DNA of 41,225 bases from Sporolactobacillus inulinus (GTDB lineage Bacteria; Bacillota; Bacilli; Bacillales; Sporolactobacillaceae): contig NZ_BJMS01000033.1 of assembly GCF_006539285.1 (NCBI RefSeq), forward strand, positions 1 through 41,225, read 5' to 3'. Numbering within the stretch: position 1 is the stretch's first letter; each line of letters opens with the position of its first letter. Below, piece by piece: positions 17,897 through 26,262 of the stretch. A program made the position numbers and the translations under genes. The notes under the pieces are model-generated. The model saw only the letters and a list, made by a program, of their open reading frames with translations. It had not been told where the DNA came from and did not search any database.

Positions 17897-17907
17897 AATG
17901 ATTATCA
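17893..17907. promoter_or_regulatory. Fur box over the -10 region of the iron permease gene
   Basis: TGATAATGATTATCA is a perfect 7-1-7 inverted heptamer matching the Bacillus Fur consensus (TGATAATnATTATCA). Its overlap with the -10 element predicts iron-dependent repression. Confidence 0.88.
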
Positions 17908-17931
17908 ATGTCATTTCTAAGGAGCGAGATT

Positions 17932-18768
17932 ATGTTTGGCGCTGCATTTCTAGTCGCATTACGCGAAGGTCTGGAAATTTCACTCATTCTAGGTATTATC
18001 TTTTCTTATTTACGAGGACTGAACCGAAAGGATACGTTCAAACCCATATGGATCGGTGCAGCCATTGCCATCGCTCTATCTGTACTTGTCGGCTGCATCC
18101 TATACGTTGCGACAGGCGGAGAGGAATGGCACGGCCAAATCTATCTGGAAGCGGCAATCTTTCTCGCTGCGGTCGGTATTCTGTCCTATATGACCTTCTG
18201 GATGAAAAAGAACAGTCCCGGCATGCATAAAGGCATACAGTCAACCATAGATAAGGCACTGAAAAGCAGCGGCGATACCTCACAGCTTGTCATTTTAGCC
18301 TTTATCACGATCATTCGCGAAGGTATCGAATTAGTCATGTTTCTCCTTGCGATTTCAATCGAGGGAAAAAATAATTTCGTATCGCTTGGCTCAGGCACAC
18401 TGGTTGGCATCTTACTGGCTTCGCTCATTGGATGGGGTATCTATCAAGGAACAACGAAAATTAATCTCAAAGCCTTCTTCCGGGTCATGGGCAACCTCTT
18501 AATCATTGTCGCTGCTGGTCTGCTCATTAACGCGGTTCATGAATTTATTGAATTAGGGCTCATTCAGCCGGTCGCTTACCTCTATGACTTAGAAGCGATA
18601 CTGAATCAGCGTGGTGCAGTTGGCGGCATTTTGCATGCACTGATCGGCTATACGGATCGTCTGAGCGTCACGCAGTTTATTATTTGGCTCATCTACATGA
18701 TTCCGGCACTGCTTTTATTTAATCGGAACAAGAAAAAACCACAGGTTGAAAATCCCGCCTTAACCTGA
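17932..18768 (+). CDS. FTR1/EfeU-family iron permease
   Basis: A 278-residue integral membrane protein importing ferric (or ferrous-derived) iron. Two REXXE iron-ligand motifs are present: R11-E15 (REGLE) in the first helix and R129-E133 (REGIE) in the fourth, within about seven transmembrane helices. The length equals that of EfeU. The ATG at 17932 has AAGGAG upstream; an in-frame ATG at 17908 lies inside the Fur box region. The usual partners EfeO and EfeB are not adjacent, so it either works alone or with products encoded elsewhere. The perfect Fur box upstream supports a role in iron starvation. Confidence 0.92.
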   Translation: MFGAAFLVALREGLEISLILGIIFSYLRGLNRKDTFKPIWIGAAIAIALSVLVGCILYVATGGEEWHGQIYLEAAIFLAAVGILSYMTFWMKKNSPGMHKGIQSTIDKALKSSGDTSQLVILAFITIIREGIELVMFLLAISIEGKNNFVSLGSGTLVGILLASLIGWGIYQGTTKINLKAFFRVMGNLLIIVAAGLLINAVHEFIELGLIQPVAYLYDLEAILNQRGAVGGILHALIGYTDRLSVTQFIIWLIYMIPALLLFNRNKKKPQVENPALT

Positions 18769-18800
18769 AAAGAAAAAAAGTCACTCGTTTTTCTGCGACG

Positions 18801-18834
18801 CGTGTTTCGATTGGACAGCCAAACACGTTTTTTT
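18801..18834 (+). terminator. Terminator of the iron permease gene
   Basis: CGTGTTT (18801-18807) pairs with AAACACG (18821-18827), followed by seven T. Confidence 0.85.
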
Positions 18835-18875
18835 ATAGGCCGTTTCTTGCAACGAATCACCGATTCAAGCAAAGC

Positions 18876-19018
18876 GACATAGGTACTCAGATCATGCTGA
18901 CAAACGGGCAGGATTTTACGCATATCCTGCAAACCGCAATCTAAACGTGATTTATGGCCCCTCGACAAATAGCATCCCTGCTCAAACGGTCCCCTACCGA
19001 ATTGTTGTTTGGTTTTAA
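18876..19018 (+). pseudogene. Frameshifted remnant of a paralogue of the 15724-16218 gene
   Basis: Bases 18882-18920 read GTQIMLTNGQDFTH, aligning with FTQIMLANGLDFNQ of the intact gene. After a frame change near 18925, bases 18929-19018 read ANRNLNVIYGPSTNSIPAQT then VPYRIVVWF and stop, aligning with ANRDLIVIYGAATKSIPAQT and onward. The two halves are 44 bases apart in phase, which proves a frameshift, and the first two thirds of the gene are missing. It is a decayed C-terminal fragment, about 2.7 kb from its intact relative. Confidence 0.8.
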
Positions 19019-19026
19019 GCACACGA

Positions 19027-19074
19027 AAACCCCACATTCGCATTACAGTTCTCCGTAATACGTACGTGGGGTTT
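19027..19074. terminator. Stem-loop between the remnant and the PTS gene
   Basis: AAACCCCAC (19027-19035) and GTGGGGTTT (19066-19074) are perfect complements, with an inner ATTAC/GTAAT pair. It lies just beyond the stop of the minus-strand PTS gene and also follows the plus-strand remnant, so it can act for both. Confidence 0.75.
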
Positions 19075-19086
19075 ATTATTATTAAA

Positions 19087-20181
19087 TTAAGCTTTTTCCA
19101 GAACGAGCTTCGTCTTAGGTTCCTTCTTTTCTTTCTTAAATTCTGCCATTTCGGTACTGTAGTCTTCTGAAACATAGAGATGGAGCACGCTGCGACAGAG
19201 CCATTCGAAGAAGAAGCCGCCGGCAAAAGGTGCGGCTATATAAACTAAACCGATAACCAGCAGATTCGCCAATGTCGCGCCGCCGGGCATAAAATGTAGC
19301 GCATTGATCGGTCCTACCATTCCGGAGAAGCCGAATCCCGCACTGATTGGCGTTCCTTTAATTTGGAACAAGGCACCGATGACGCCAAGGAAGGTTGCGT
19401 TAAGCACAATGGGAACACAAATTTTCGGCTGACGGACCATCGCCGCAATCATGATCTTCGGCGTCCCCAGCACGATGGAGAGAGAAAGGCCGATTTTATT
19501 GACGCGCAGCCCACCGATAAACATACCAACGGCCGCTGCCACGCAGCCCAAATTGCCTGCTCCAGATGCGATACCGCTCATACCAATCGCCGATGCAATG
19601 GCTACGGTTGAAATTGGCGAGATCATGACGACTGAGAAAACGGCTGCGATCAAAATGCTCATCGGGATCGGCTGAAGCATGGAGAAGCTATTGATCACTT
19701 GTCCAAGCCCAACCGTTACATTGTGTACGAACGGATAGAGAACAACACCTAATCCGCCTCCAACGATACAGATGACCGGTGGCAATACAAGCGGTTCGAA
19801 CGATTTCAAACGAGGGCCGATCAGAAGCACCAAGGCGCAGGTGACACTGATTGTCACCAAGGTATTCACAAGATCGCCCATTCCGGTAACGACGATGCCA
19901 TTAGCTGTGAATTTCAATGCACCCGATCCGGCCCATGAGGCAGCTGCCACGCAAGCCATCGGAATCGGCTTCATCTTGAACTGGTAGGCGACAGCCGCCC
20001 CAATCAGTAGAGGAACGGCCAGCATGAAGATTGTGACCAATTGATAAATCGTACCGAAAACCGGCATCCGTCCCATCAACGCTTTACTCAATTCACCGAG
20101 CAATGCCGACGGTACCAACGCTGCCACAATTCCAACCGCATGACCGACAAGCACGTGATTTACAAAAGTCTTCACCGTCAT
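19087..20181 (-). CDS. PTS-type sugar transporter subunit IIC (EIIC_2 family), orphan
   Basis: A 364-residue polytopic membrane protein recognised as the PF13303-type PTS EIIC from FVNHVLVGHAVGIVAALVPSALLGE at the N-terminus and the repeated glycine/alanine-rich helices, with about ten transmembrane segments and a charged tail (EFKKEKKEPKTK). No EIIA or EIIB domain is fused or adjacent, so phosphorylation partners are missing and transport may even be phosphotransfer-independent. The start is uncertain: ATG at 20181 sits at the usual start of the fold, while TTG at 20202 or GTG at 20205 follow AGGAGAGG and are also possible. Substrate unknown. Confidence 0.8.
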   Translation of the reverse strand: MTVKTFVNHVLVGHAVGIVAALVPSALLGELSKALMGRMPVFGTIYQLVTIFMLAVPLLIGAAVAYQFKMKPIPMACVAAASWAGSGALKFTANGIVVTGMGDLVNTLVTISVTCALVLLIGPRLKSFEPLVLPPVICIVGGGLGVVLYPFVHNVTVGLGQVINSFSMLQPIPMSILIAAVFSVVMISPISTVAIASAIGMSGIASGAGNLGCVAAAVGMFIGGLRVNKIGLSLSIVLGTPKIMIAAMVRQPKICVPIVLNATFLGVIGALFQIKGTPISAGFGFSGMVGPINALHFMPGGATLANLLVIGLVYIAAPFAGGFFFEWLCRSVLHLYVSEDYSTEMAEFKKEKKEPKTKLVLEKA

Positions 20182-20418
20182 CTTTTCTCTTCCCACCTGC
20201 AACACCCTCTCCTGTTTTCTTTCTCTAGTTCTTCTTCATCAATGGTGAGTGTTGCTATTCTAACACATCGCGTTTCGCAATGCAACGCGTTTATTCACTA
20301 AAGTGTTTTTCCCATGATTTCCCGTTCGTTTAGCGATGAGCGCACGAATCCGTGCATCCAAGGATGGAAAAATTTTTTATCGTTGCCGCTTAAAACATAG
20401 TTAGCATCTGTGTTTTAT

Positions 20419-20447
20419 TTGTTTAATGAGTCGATCCTTGCTAATAT
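20419..20447 (+). promoter_or_regulatory. Promoter of the NlpA/MetQ-type lipoprotein gene
   Basis: TTGTTT (20419-20424) and TAATAT (20442-20447) are spaced 17 bases, about 50 bases before the start codon. No S-box or T-box leader is visible, as the leader is too short. Confidence 0.5.
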
Positions 20448-20494
20448 AAACAGATAGAAAGAAACTACAAACCAAAAAAAGAGGAGCGAAACAG

Positions 20495-21313
20495 ATGAAG
20501 CGTCACGTCAAGCCAGTGTTTATCGGATTAATTCTTATACTAATTTTTGCTCTGTCCGCATGCGGATCCAGCACATCCGGCTCACTCAGCACAAAAGAGC
20601 TTACCATCGGGGTGACCGGCGGACCGCACGAACAAATTATGGAGCAGGTTGCGAAACTTGCCAAAAAAGATGGGCTCACCATTCATTTAAAAGTCTTCAA
20701 CGACTATAACCAGCCGAATACCGCATTGGATGGCGGCGATTTGGATGCAAGTAGCTATGAAACCCTGCCGTTTCTAAAAGCACAAGTCAAGGACCGTGGC
20801 TATAAAATAACGGACGTGTTCAAGACGGTCGCCTTGCCAATGGGGATCTACTCCAATAAAATCAAGAATCTCAAGGACCTCAAAAAAGGGGATAAGATTG
20901 CTATACCGAACGATCCATCCAGTCAGCCGCGCAGCCTGACCCTTCTTGAAAAAACAGGCGTCATCAAAATGAAACCAGGAACGCAAAGAAGCGGATCTAC
21001 CCGTGACATCGTCAGCAATCCCAAAAAAATTCAGTTCGTTGCTATGGATCCCGCGCAAATCACCTCCCATTTGGACGAAGTCACTGCAGCAGCGATCAAT
21101 TCCAATTTCGCAATGGGTGCCGGACTGACGATTTTGGACGATTCGATTGATCATGAATCGCTCACGCATAACCGCTATCCGAATTATTTTGTTGTTCGCA
21201 ACGAAAATAAGAACGATGAAGTGGTCAAGCAAATCAAAAAATACTATCATTCTGATGAAATCAAAGCCTATATCAAAAAAACATTTAAAGGCTCGGTCGT
21301 ACCCTCCTGGTAA
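20495..21313 (+). CDS. NlpA/MetQ-family substrate-binding lipoprotein, orphan
   Basis: A 272-residue extracytoplasmic solute receptor. The signal peptide ends in the lipobox LSAC with lipidated Cys23. The mature protein shows the MetQ fold motifs: LTIGVTGGPHEQIMEQVAKLAKKDG, the FNDYNQPNTALDGGDLDASSYETLPFL segment and IAIPNDPSSQPRSLTLLEKTGVI. MetQ proteins bind methionine or related amino acids for an MetNP ABC transporter. No metN or metP gene is adjacent, so it must use components encoded elsewhere or recruit a different ligand. AGAGGAGCG precedes the ATG. It faces the cysteine-desulfidase gene tail-to-tail, hinting at sulfur amino acid metabolism (inference). Confidence 0.88.
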   Translation: MKRHVKPVFIGLILILIFALSACGSSTSGSLSTKELTIGVTGGPHEQIMEQVAKLAKKDGLTIHLKVFNDYNQPNTALDGGDLDASSYETLPFLKAQVKDRGYKITDVFKTVALPMGIYSNKIKNLKDLKKGDKIAIPNDPSSQPRSLTLLEKTGVIKMKPGTQRSGSTRDIVSNPKKIQFVAMDPAQITSHLDEVTAAAINSNFAMGAGLTILDDSIDHESLTHNRYPNYFVVRNENKNDEVVKQIKKYYHSDEIKAYIKKTFKGSVVPSW

Positions 21314-21324
21314 AGGTAAATACG

Positions 21325-21370
21325 AAAAGCCCCGCACAGCTGATTCTGCTTCAGCGCTGCGGGGCTTTTT
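21325..21370. terminator. Shared bidirectional terminator
   Basis: AAAAGCCCCGCA (21325-21336) pairs with TGCGGGGCTTTT (21358-21369), with T-runs on both strands, between the convergent lipoprotein and desulfidase genes. Confidence 0.9.
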
Positions 21371-21380
21371 TCACACGCGT

Positions 21381-22691
21381 TTAAGATTCATTTCCGGCGG
21401 ATTGCTTACTGCTGGTACGGTTCAGCATAATATCAATAATCTGACGATCCGTTTGCCGCATGCCATCTTTGGCCAAAACTCCAACGTTACGAATGGTGGC
21501 GTCCACACCTTTTGTCACAATACCATCGCCGCCAAAAAATTGCTGCTTATTCTGGTACATGTGGTAACCAAGAATGCCGGCATCAACCGCCGAGGAGATT
21601 TTGGCCGCACAAGAAGGCTTTGCGCCGTCGCAAACAATCCCCGATGTGATCGCCAGTGCATTGACAATCGTATGCGCAATCTCCTCATAACCGCCGCCAT
21701 GTAGATAAGCTATACCGGCACCCGCGCCGCATCCGGCACTCACCGCACCACAGTATGCGGAAAGGCGTCCGATGCCCGCTTTTTGGTAAATGGTCGTCAG
21801 ATTCGACAAGACCAGGGCGCGATAAAGCTTTTCACGTGAAACATGTAATGCTTTTGCATACTCAATCACCGGAAGCGATGCGGTCATTCCTTGGTTGCCG
21901 CTGCCTGAGACAATCACGACCGGCTTTTCGCAGCCGCTCATCCGTGCATCGGATCCGGCCGCCGCGGCAGCGCGAGCGCGCGTTCTAATATCATTGCCAT
22001 ATGCTTTCAGCAGCACTTTCCCTATATTAGCGCCCCAATCGTGCTTTAATCCTTCTTCCGATACAGCACAGTTATACGTGACTTGCCTTTCAATGATTTC
22101 CGCTATATCTTCAAGACGCACGCTGTCTGCGAAGTCTAAGATATCTTTTACATTTAGACTGTTCCGATCCGTCAAGCCGCCGCCCTCAGCAGAGCCGTCC
22201 CCTTTTTCGAACTGAGTTTCCCCATTTCGCACGATCTGAACGATGTTGGTATGCTCGTATTCAATCACAACCGTTGCTTCGTCATTGCCCTTTTTCACCG
22301 TTGCCGCAATAAAGAAAACAATGTCGTTGTGCGCTGGAAGTACCGTCACGGTATGCGCTTTAAGATATTCCTTGATCTGAGACTTCGCCGCCTCTTCGAT
22401 CGCGCCCAGCACTTCCAATTTCTTTGAGGCATCTCCGGCGACAATGCCTGCCACAGCGGCTGCCGCAATTCCTTTTAGTCCCCCCGTATTCGGAACGACG
22501 ACACTTTTAACATTTTTGATGATGTTTCCGCTTGCCTCAATCGTGCATGTGTCGGGCAGCACGCCCAGTACTTCTCTTGCCATTGCCGCCGCATAAGCAA
22601 CGGAAATCGGTTCCGTGCAGCCTGTCGCAGGAATAAGCTCCTCTTTTAAAAGATTCAAATAAATTTGGTAACTACAGTCGTCCGGTTTCAT
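21381..22691 (-). CDS. cyuA: UPF0597/CyuA-type L-cysteine desulfidase (iron-sulfur, serine-dehydratase-alpha-like)
   Basis: A 436-residue protein of the UPF0597 (YhaM/CyuA) family, which degrades L-cysteine to pyruvate, ammonia and sulfide with a labile [4Fe-4S] cluster and is distantly related to L-serine dehydratase alpha chains. Diagnostic are PATGCTEPISVAYA (Cys25), VVVPNTGGLKGIAAAA, the SGSGNQGMTASLPVIEYA block, AYCGAVSAGCGAGAGIAYL and GIVCDGAKPSCAAKI, which carry the conserved cysteines. The ATG at 22691 is preceded by GGAGG. Substrate annotation by family only: some members act on serine or other thiols, so the symbol is tentative. Confidence 0.85.
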   Translation of the reverse strand: MKPDDCSYQIYLNLLKEELIPATGCTEPISVAYAAAMAREVLGVLPDTCTIEASGNIIKNVKSVVVPNTGGLKGIAAAAVAGIVAGDASKKLEVLGAIEEAAKSQIKEYLKAHTVTVLPAHNDIVFFIAATVKKGNDEATVVIEYEHTNIVQIVRNGETQFEKGDGSAEGGGLTDRNSLNVKDILDFADSVRLEDIAEIIERQVTYNCAVSEEGLKHDWGANIGKVLLKAYGNDIRTRARAAAAAGSDARMSGCEKPVVIVSGSGNQGMTASLPVIEYAKALHVSREKLYRALVLSNLTTIYQKAGIGRLSAYCGAVSAGCGAGAGIAYLHGGGYEEIAHTIVNALAITSGIVCDGAKPSCAAKISSAVDAGILGYHMYQNKQQFFGGDGIVTKGVDATIRNVGVLAKDGMRQTDRQIIDIMLNRTSSKQSAGNES

Positions 22692-22876
22692 AACCTTTCC
22701 TCCCCAAATAAGTCAAATGAAACGCCGCACGGAAGCGCGATTAAAACTCGGTTCACACGCAGCGGCCTTTTCTATATGCTTTCGCACGATCGTTCACGCT
22801 GTCCTCATGCATCATCATTAAAATTCATTTTCACTTCATTATAAAAGAAATTCAAGAGGAAATAATGTCAATAGAC

Positions 22877-22898
22877 GGACAAATTCCGCAATTCGTCC
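22877..22898. promoter_or_regulatory. Candidate LysR-type (MleR) operator
   Basis: GGACAAATT (22877-22885) and AATTCGTCC (22890-22898) form an inverted repeat with one mismatch around CCGC, lying about 35 bases upstream of the -35 element, where LysR-type activators bind. The link to the regulator gene at 26263 is inferred. Confidence 0.45.
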
Positions 22899-22933
22899 TT
22901 TCATATAAATAAATCTGATTGCTTCTGCTACGT

Positions 22934-22963
22934 TTGACTATATTCTGCGTGCCTTTCTATGAT
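22934..22963 (+). promoter_or_regulatory. Promoter of the malolactic enzyme gene
   Basis: TTGACT (22934-22939) and TATGAT (22958-22963) are separated by 18 bases, about 40 bases before the start codon. Confidence 0.65.
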
Positions 22964-23002
22964 GTTCATGAACCATCCTAAAGGTTAAGGAGATCCTTTT
23001 CT

Positions 23003-24646
23003 ATGAACCCACTATCGATTCTAAATGATCCTTTTCGAAACAAAGGAACCGCGTTTACAGAAGAAGAACGGCGAAACTATGGATTGGCCGGGCTGCTCCC
23101 GCCTCGCGTACAAACCTTGGCGGAGCAGACGGAACAAACCTATGCCCAATTCAAATCAAAGTCATCCAACTTAGAAAAACGGCTTTTTTTAATGCAAATT
23201 TTTAACGAGAACCGTGTCTTGTTCTTTAAGTTATTCAGTCAGCATGTTGTTGAATTTATGCCGATTGTCTATGATCCGACGGTTGCCGACACCATCGAAA
23301 ACTACAGCGATCTGTTCGTACAGCCGCAGAATGCCGCTTTCTTGTCGATCAACGATCCGGATGCAATGGAAGATGCTTTAAAAAATGCCGCTGGCGGTCG
23401 TGACATCCGTCTGATCGTTGTCACCGATGCTGAAGGCATTCTCGGTATCGGCGACTGGGGCGTGCAAGGCGTCGATATATCGGTTGGCAAGCTGATGGTC
23501 TATACCGTTGCTGCCGGTATTGATCCGAGTCAGGTGATGCCCGTTGTACTGGATGTAGGCACAAACAATAAAAAGCTGCTGGACAACCCCATGTATCTCG
23601 GCAATCGCCATGAACGCATCAAAGGTGATCGCTACACCCAATTCGTTGACCAATTCGTTGAAACTGCGGAGCAGCTGTTTCCAAACCTGTACCTGCACTT
23701 TGAAGACTTTGGCCGTGATCATGCCGCCAGCATTTTAAACAAGTACAAGGACAAAATCACAACCTTCAATGACGATATTCAGGGAACCGGAATCATTGTT
23801 TTAGCCGCTATTCTCGGTGCGCTTAATATCTCTAAACAGAAAATGACCGAACAAATCTATATGTGCTTTGGCGCAGGAACCGCAGGGGCAGGCATCACCA
23901 AGCGTATTTATGATGAATTCCTGCAACAGGGCTTGTCTGAAGAAGAGGCAAAACAACACTTTTATATGGTGGATAAGCAGGGCTTGCTGTTTGATGACGA
24001 TCCAACGCTGACCCCGGAACAAAAGCCATTTGCTCGCAACCGTTCGGAATTCGAAAATCCGGAACAATTAACGGACTTGCAAGCTGCTGTTGCCGCTATT
24101 CACCCAACCATTCTCGTCGGCACCTCGACGCAGCCGGGGACGTTTACCGAAGAAGTCGTGAAAGAAATGGCCGCTCATACCGAACGCCCGATCATCTTCC
24201 CGCTTTCCAACCCAACAAAGCTCGCTGAAGCCAAAGCGGAGGAGCTTATTCAGTGGACGGACGGCCGTGCACTCGTTGCGACAGGCATTCCTGCTCCGGA
24301 CGTCCGCTACAACGGCGTCAGCTACCACATCGGCCAAGCGAACAACGCCCTCGTTTATCCTGGACTCGGCCTTGGCGTGATCGCTTCAACGGCACGATTA
24401 TTAACAGATGAAATGATTTCAGCTGCCGCCCACTCGCTCGGCGGTATTGTTGATCCGGATCAACCGGGTGCGGCTGTTCTCCCGCCGGTTTCCAAGTTGG
24501 ACGCCTTCTCGCAAACGGTTGCTCTGGCTGTGGCCAAATGCGCGGTTGCGCAGAATCTGAACCGGGAACCAATGACTCATGTTGCCGCGGCAATTGAGAA
24601 AGAAAAATGGCTCCCTGAATACAAAGATCTAGGCGATCAACGATGA
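23003..24646 (+). CDS. mleS: Malolactic enzyme (NAD- and Mn-dependent malate decarboxylase to lactate)
   Basis: A 547-residue member of the malic-enzyme superfamily. The N-terminal domain contains [18 protein letters not shown] and the catalytic segment [28 protein letters not shown] and [10 protein letters not shown] form the divalent-metal and substrate site; the NAD loop is GAGTAGAG at residues 290-297. The overall sequence ([22 protein letters not shown] start) reads like MleA/MleS of lactic acid bacteria, which convert L-malate to L-lactate plus CO2, rather than a pyruvate-forming malic enzyme. This last distinction is by resemblance. AAGGAGATCC precedes the ATG. It overlaps the transporter gene by 4 bases. 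Confidence 0.9.
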   Translation: MNPLSILNDPFRNKGTAFTEEERRNYGLAGLLPPRVQTLAEQTEQTYAQFKSKSSNLEKRLFLMQIFNENRVLFFKLFSQHVVEFMPIVYDPTVADTIENYSDLFVQPQNAAFLSINDPDAMEDALKNAAGGRDIRLIVVTDAEGILGIGDWGVQGVDISVGKLMVYTVAAGIDPSQVMPVVLDVGTNNKKLLDNPMYLGNRHERIKGDRYTQFVDQFVETAEQLFPNLYLHFEDFGRDHAASILNKYKDKITTFNDDIQGTGIIVLAAILGALNISKQKMTEQIYMCFGAGTAGAGITKRIYDEFLQQGLSEEEAKQHFYMVDKQGLLFDDDPTLTPEQKPFARNRSEFENPEQLTDLQAAVAAIHPTILVGTSTQPGTFTEEVVKEMAAHTERPIIFPLSNPTKLAEAKAEELIQWTDGRALVATGIPAPDVRYNGVSYHIGQANNALVYPGLGLGVIASTARLLTDEMISAAAHSLGGIVDPDQPGAAVLPPVSKLDAFSQTVALAVAKCAVAQNLNREPMTHVAAAIEKEKWLPEYKDLGDQR

Positions 24647-26061
24647 CATTAGAGAAAATCAGCTACAAGAAATTTCTGATTCCTGTATTGGTTGGCGTCA
24701 TTTTATGGCTGCTGACGCCAATTAAACCGGCAGCGGTTTCCCCCGCCGCTTGGCATATGTTTGCCATTTTTGTCGCCACCATTATCGGCTGCATCACCCA
24801 GCCACTGCCGATTGGCGCTGTGGCCGTGATCGGCTTTACATTAAGCGTTTTGACTGGAGAAGTACCGCTGGAGACTGCTATTGCCGGATTTGGCAACAAC
24901 AGCATTTGGCTGATTGCGATGGCGTTCTTTATTTCGCGCGGGTTTATCAAGACTGGACTCGGCACAAGGATTGCCCTGAATTTTGTCAAACGATTCGGCA
25001 AAAAAACACTGGGCCTCGCCTATTCACTGATCGGTGTCGATCTGGTTCTGTCTCCGGCAACGCCAAGCAACACCGCTCGAGCCGGTGGCATTATGTTCCC
25101 AATCATCAATTCACTGTCGCGCTCTTTTGATTCCAGTCCGGAACGTCATACGCAGCGCAAAATGGGATCCTTTTTGATTTTTTCAGCGTTCCACGGAAAC
25201 ATCATTACCTCGGCCATGTTTCTTACAGCCATGGCCGGAAACCCATTAGCGCAGTCGCTCGCCAGATCGGTGCATGTTTCCATCACTTGGATGAATTGGT
25301 TCACTGCTGCTTTAATTCCAGGGTTGATTTCATTAATTGTGGTCCCTTTTTTAATCTATAAATGGTTTCCCCCGGAAATCAAGGAAACACCGAACGCCAA
25401 GGCGTGGGCGGAAAGTCAACTGCAAGAACTTGGCAAAATGTCGCGTCCGGAAAAATTTATGAGTGGTATCTTCCTTATCTCTTTGGTTTTATGGGTGCTT
25501 GGCGGCACAGTGCACATTGATGCAACACTAACCGCATTTATCGCATTAACGCTGCTGCTGCTTAGCGGGGTTCTCTCCTGGAATGATATTCTTGGTGAAA
25601 AAGGCGCATGGAATACACTGGTCTGGTTCTCCATTCTGGTAATGATGGCCGGTCAGCTCAACACACTCGGCTTTATTCCATGGCTCAGCCGTTTTATTTC
25701 AGGTGGCCTCCACGGAATGAACTGGATGATCGTGCTTGTCGTGCTCATCCTCGCCTATTTTTACAGTCACTATCTGTTCGCCAGCGCGACGGCCCATATC
25801 AGTGCCATGTACAGTGCGCTGCTCGGTGTCGCCCTGGCAGCGGGGGTTCCGGCATTGCTTGCTGCACTAATGCTCGGCTTTTTTGGCAACCTTTTTGCTT
25901 CAACAACGCATTACAGCAATGGACCGGCACCGATTTTGTTCTCATCAGGTTACGTCACGCAACAAACCTGGTGGAAATTAAACGCGATGCTCGCCATCGT
26001 CTACTTCATCATCTGGCTCGGGCTCGGTTCACTGTGGATGAAATTAATTGGACTTCTCTAA
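24643..26061 (+). CDS. DASS/SLC13-family anion (malate/dicarboxylate) transporter
   Basis: A 472-residue membrane protein with about 12 transmembrane helices. The family-typical features are the [40 protein letters not shown] opening, the first SNT-type motif [18 protein letters not shown], and a second clamshell half with [20 protein letters not shown]. It belongs to the 2-oxoglutarate/malate translocator (SodiT1/YflS-like) group. Its start overlaps the malolactic enzyme stop (ATGA), so the two are translationally coupled. That strongly suggests malate uptake or malate-lactate exchange. It is not the usual MleP-type permease of lactic acid bacteria. Confidence 0.9.
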   Translation: MTLEKISYKKFLIPVLVGVILWLLTPIKPAAVSPAAWHMFAIFVATIIGCITQPLPIGAVAVIGFTLSVLTGEVPLETAIAGFGNNSIWLIAMAFFISRGFIKTGLGTRIALNFVKRFGKKTLGLAYSLIGVDLVLSPATPSNTARAGGIMFPIINSLSRSFDSSPERHTQRKMGSFLIFSAFHGNIITSAMFLTAMAGNPLAQSLARSVHVSITWMNWFTAALIPGLISLIVVPFLIYKWFPPEIKETPNAKAWAESQLQELGKMSRPEKFMSGIFLISLVLWVLGGTVHIDATLTAFIALTLLLLSGVLSWNDILGEKGAWNTLVWFSILVMMAGQLNTLGFIPWLSRFISGGLHGMNWMIVLVVLILAYFYSHYLFASATAHISAMYSALLGVALAAGVPALLAALMLGFFGNLFASTTHYSNGPAPILFSSGYVTQQTWWKLNAMLAIVYFIIWLGLGSLWMKLIGLL

Positions 26062-26177
26062 GTACGCGCTTCTTAACCGTTCAAGCGGTCTACAGGTCTC
26101 GAACTGACCCTATATTAAAAACCGCCGATCCTTTTATCAGAACGTCCTCAATCCTCATACTTAGTATCATGGAATCC

Positions 26178-26203
26178 AAAACCGCTCCATTGGGCGGTTT
26201 TTT
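26178..26203 (+). terminator. Terminator of the malolactic operon
   Basis: AAACCGC (26178-26184) pairs with GCGGTTT (26194-26200), followed by further T residues, separating the operon from the LysR gene. Confidence 0.85.
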
Positions 26204-26262
26204 CATGCGTACGGTACATGATAGAATAATGGATAAGACGATTTAATGAGAGAGGATTCCGA

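Larger units (their letters stand above)
22692..23002. other. Divergent regulatory region of the malolactic operon
   Basis: The 311-base spacer between the desulfidase and malolactic enzyme genes holds the 22877-22898 inverted repeat and the 22934-22963 promoter, with an AT-rich stretch between 22830 and 22920. I see no small gene here. Confidence 0.5.

Noticed and set aside
17592-18230. Long plus-strand frame running from the GC-rich segment into the iron permease gene
   Set aside because: It starts inside the IS110 stub in another frame and overlaps the clear FTR1 gene; composition suggests non-coding.
17893-18768. Possibility that the FTR1 gene was part of a complete EfeUOB locus
   Set aside because: A terminator follows directly, and the next genes are a hypothetical remnant and a PTS gene on the other strand.
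20206-20494. S-box or T-box riboswitch ahead of the MetQ-like gene
   Set aside because: The transcribed leader would be only about 40 bases after the best promoter, and no conserved riboswitch core was seen.
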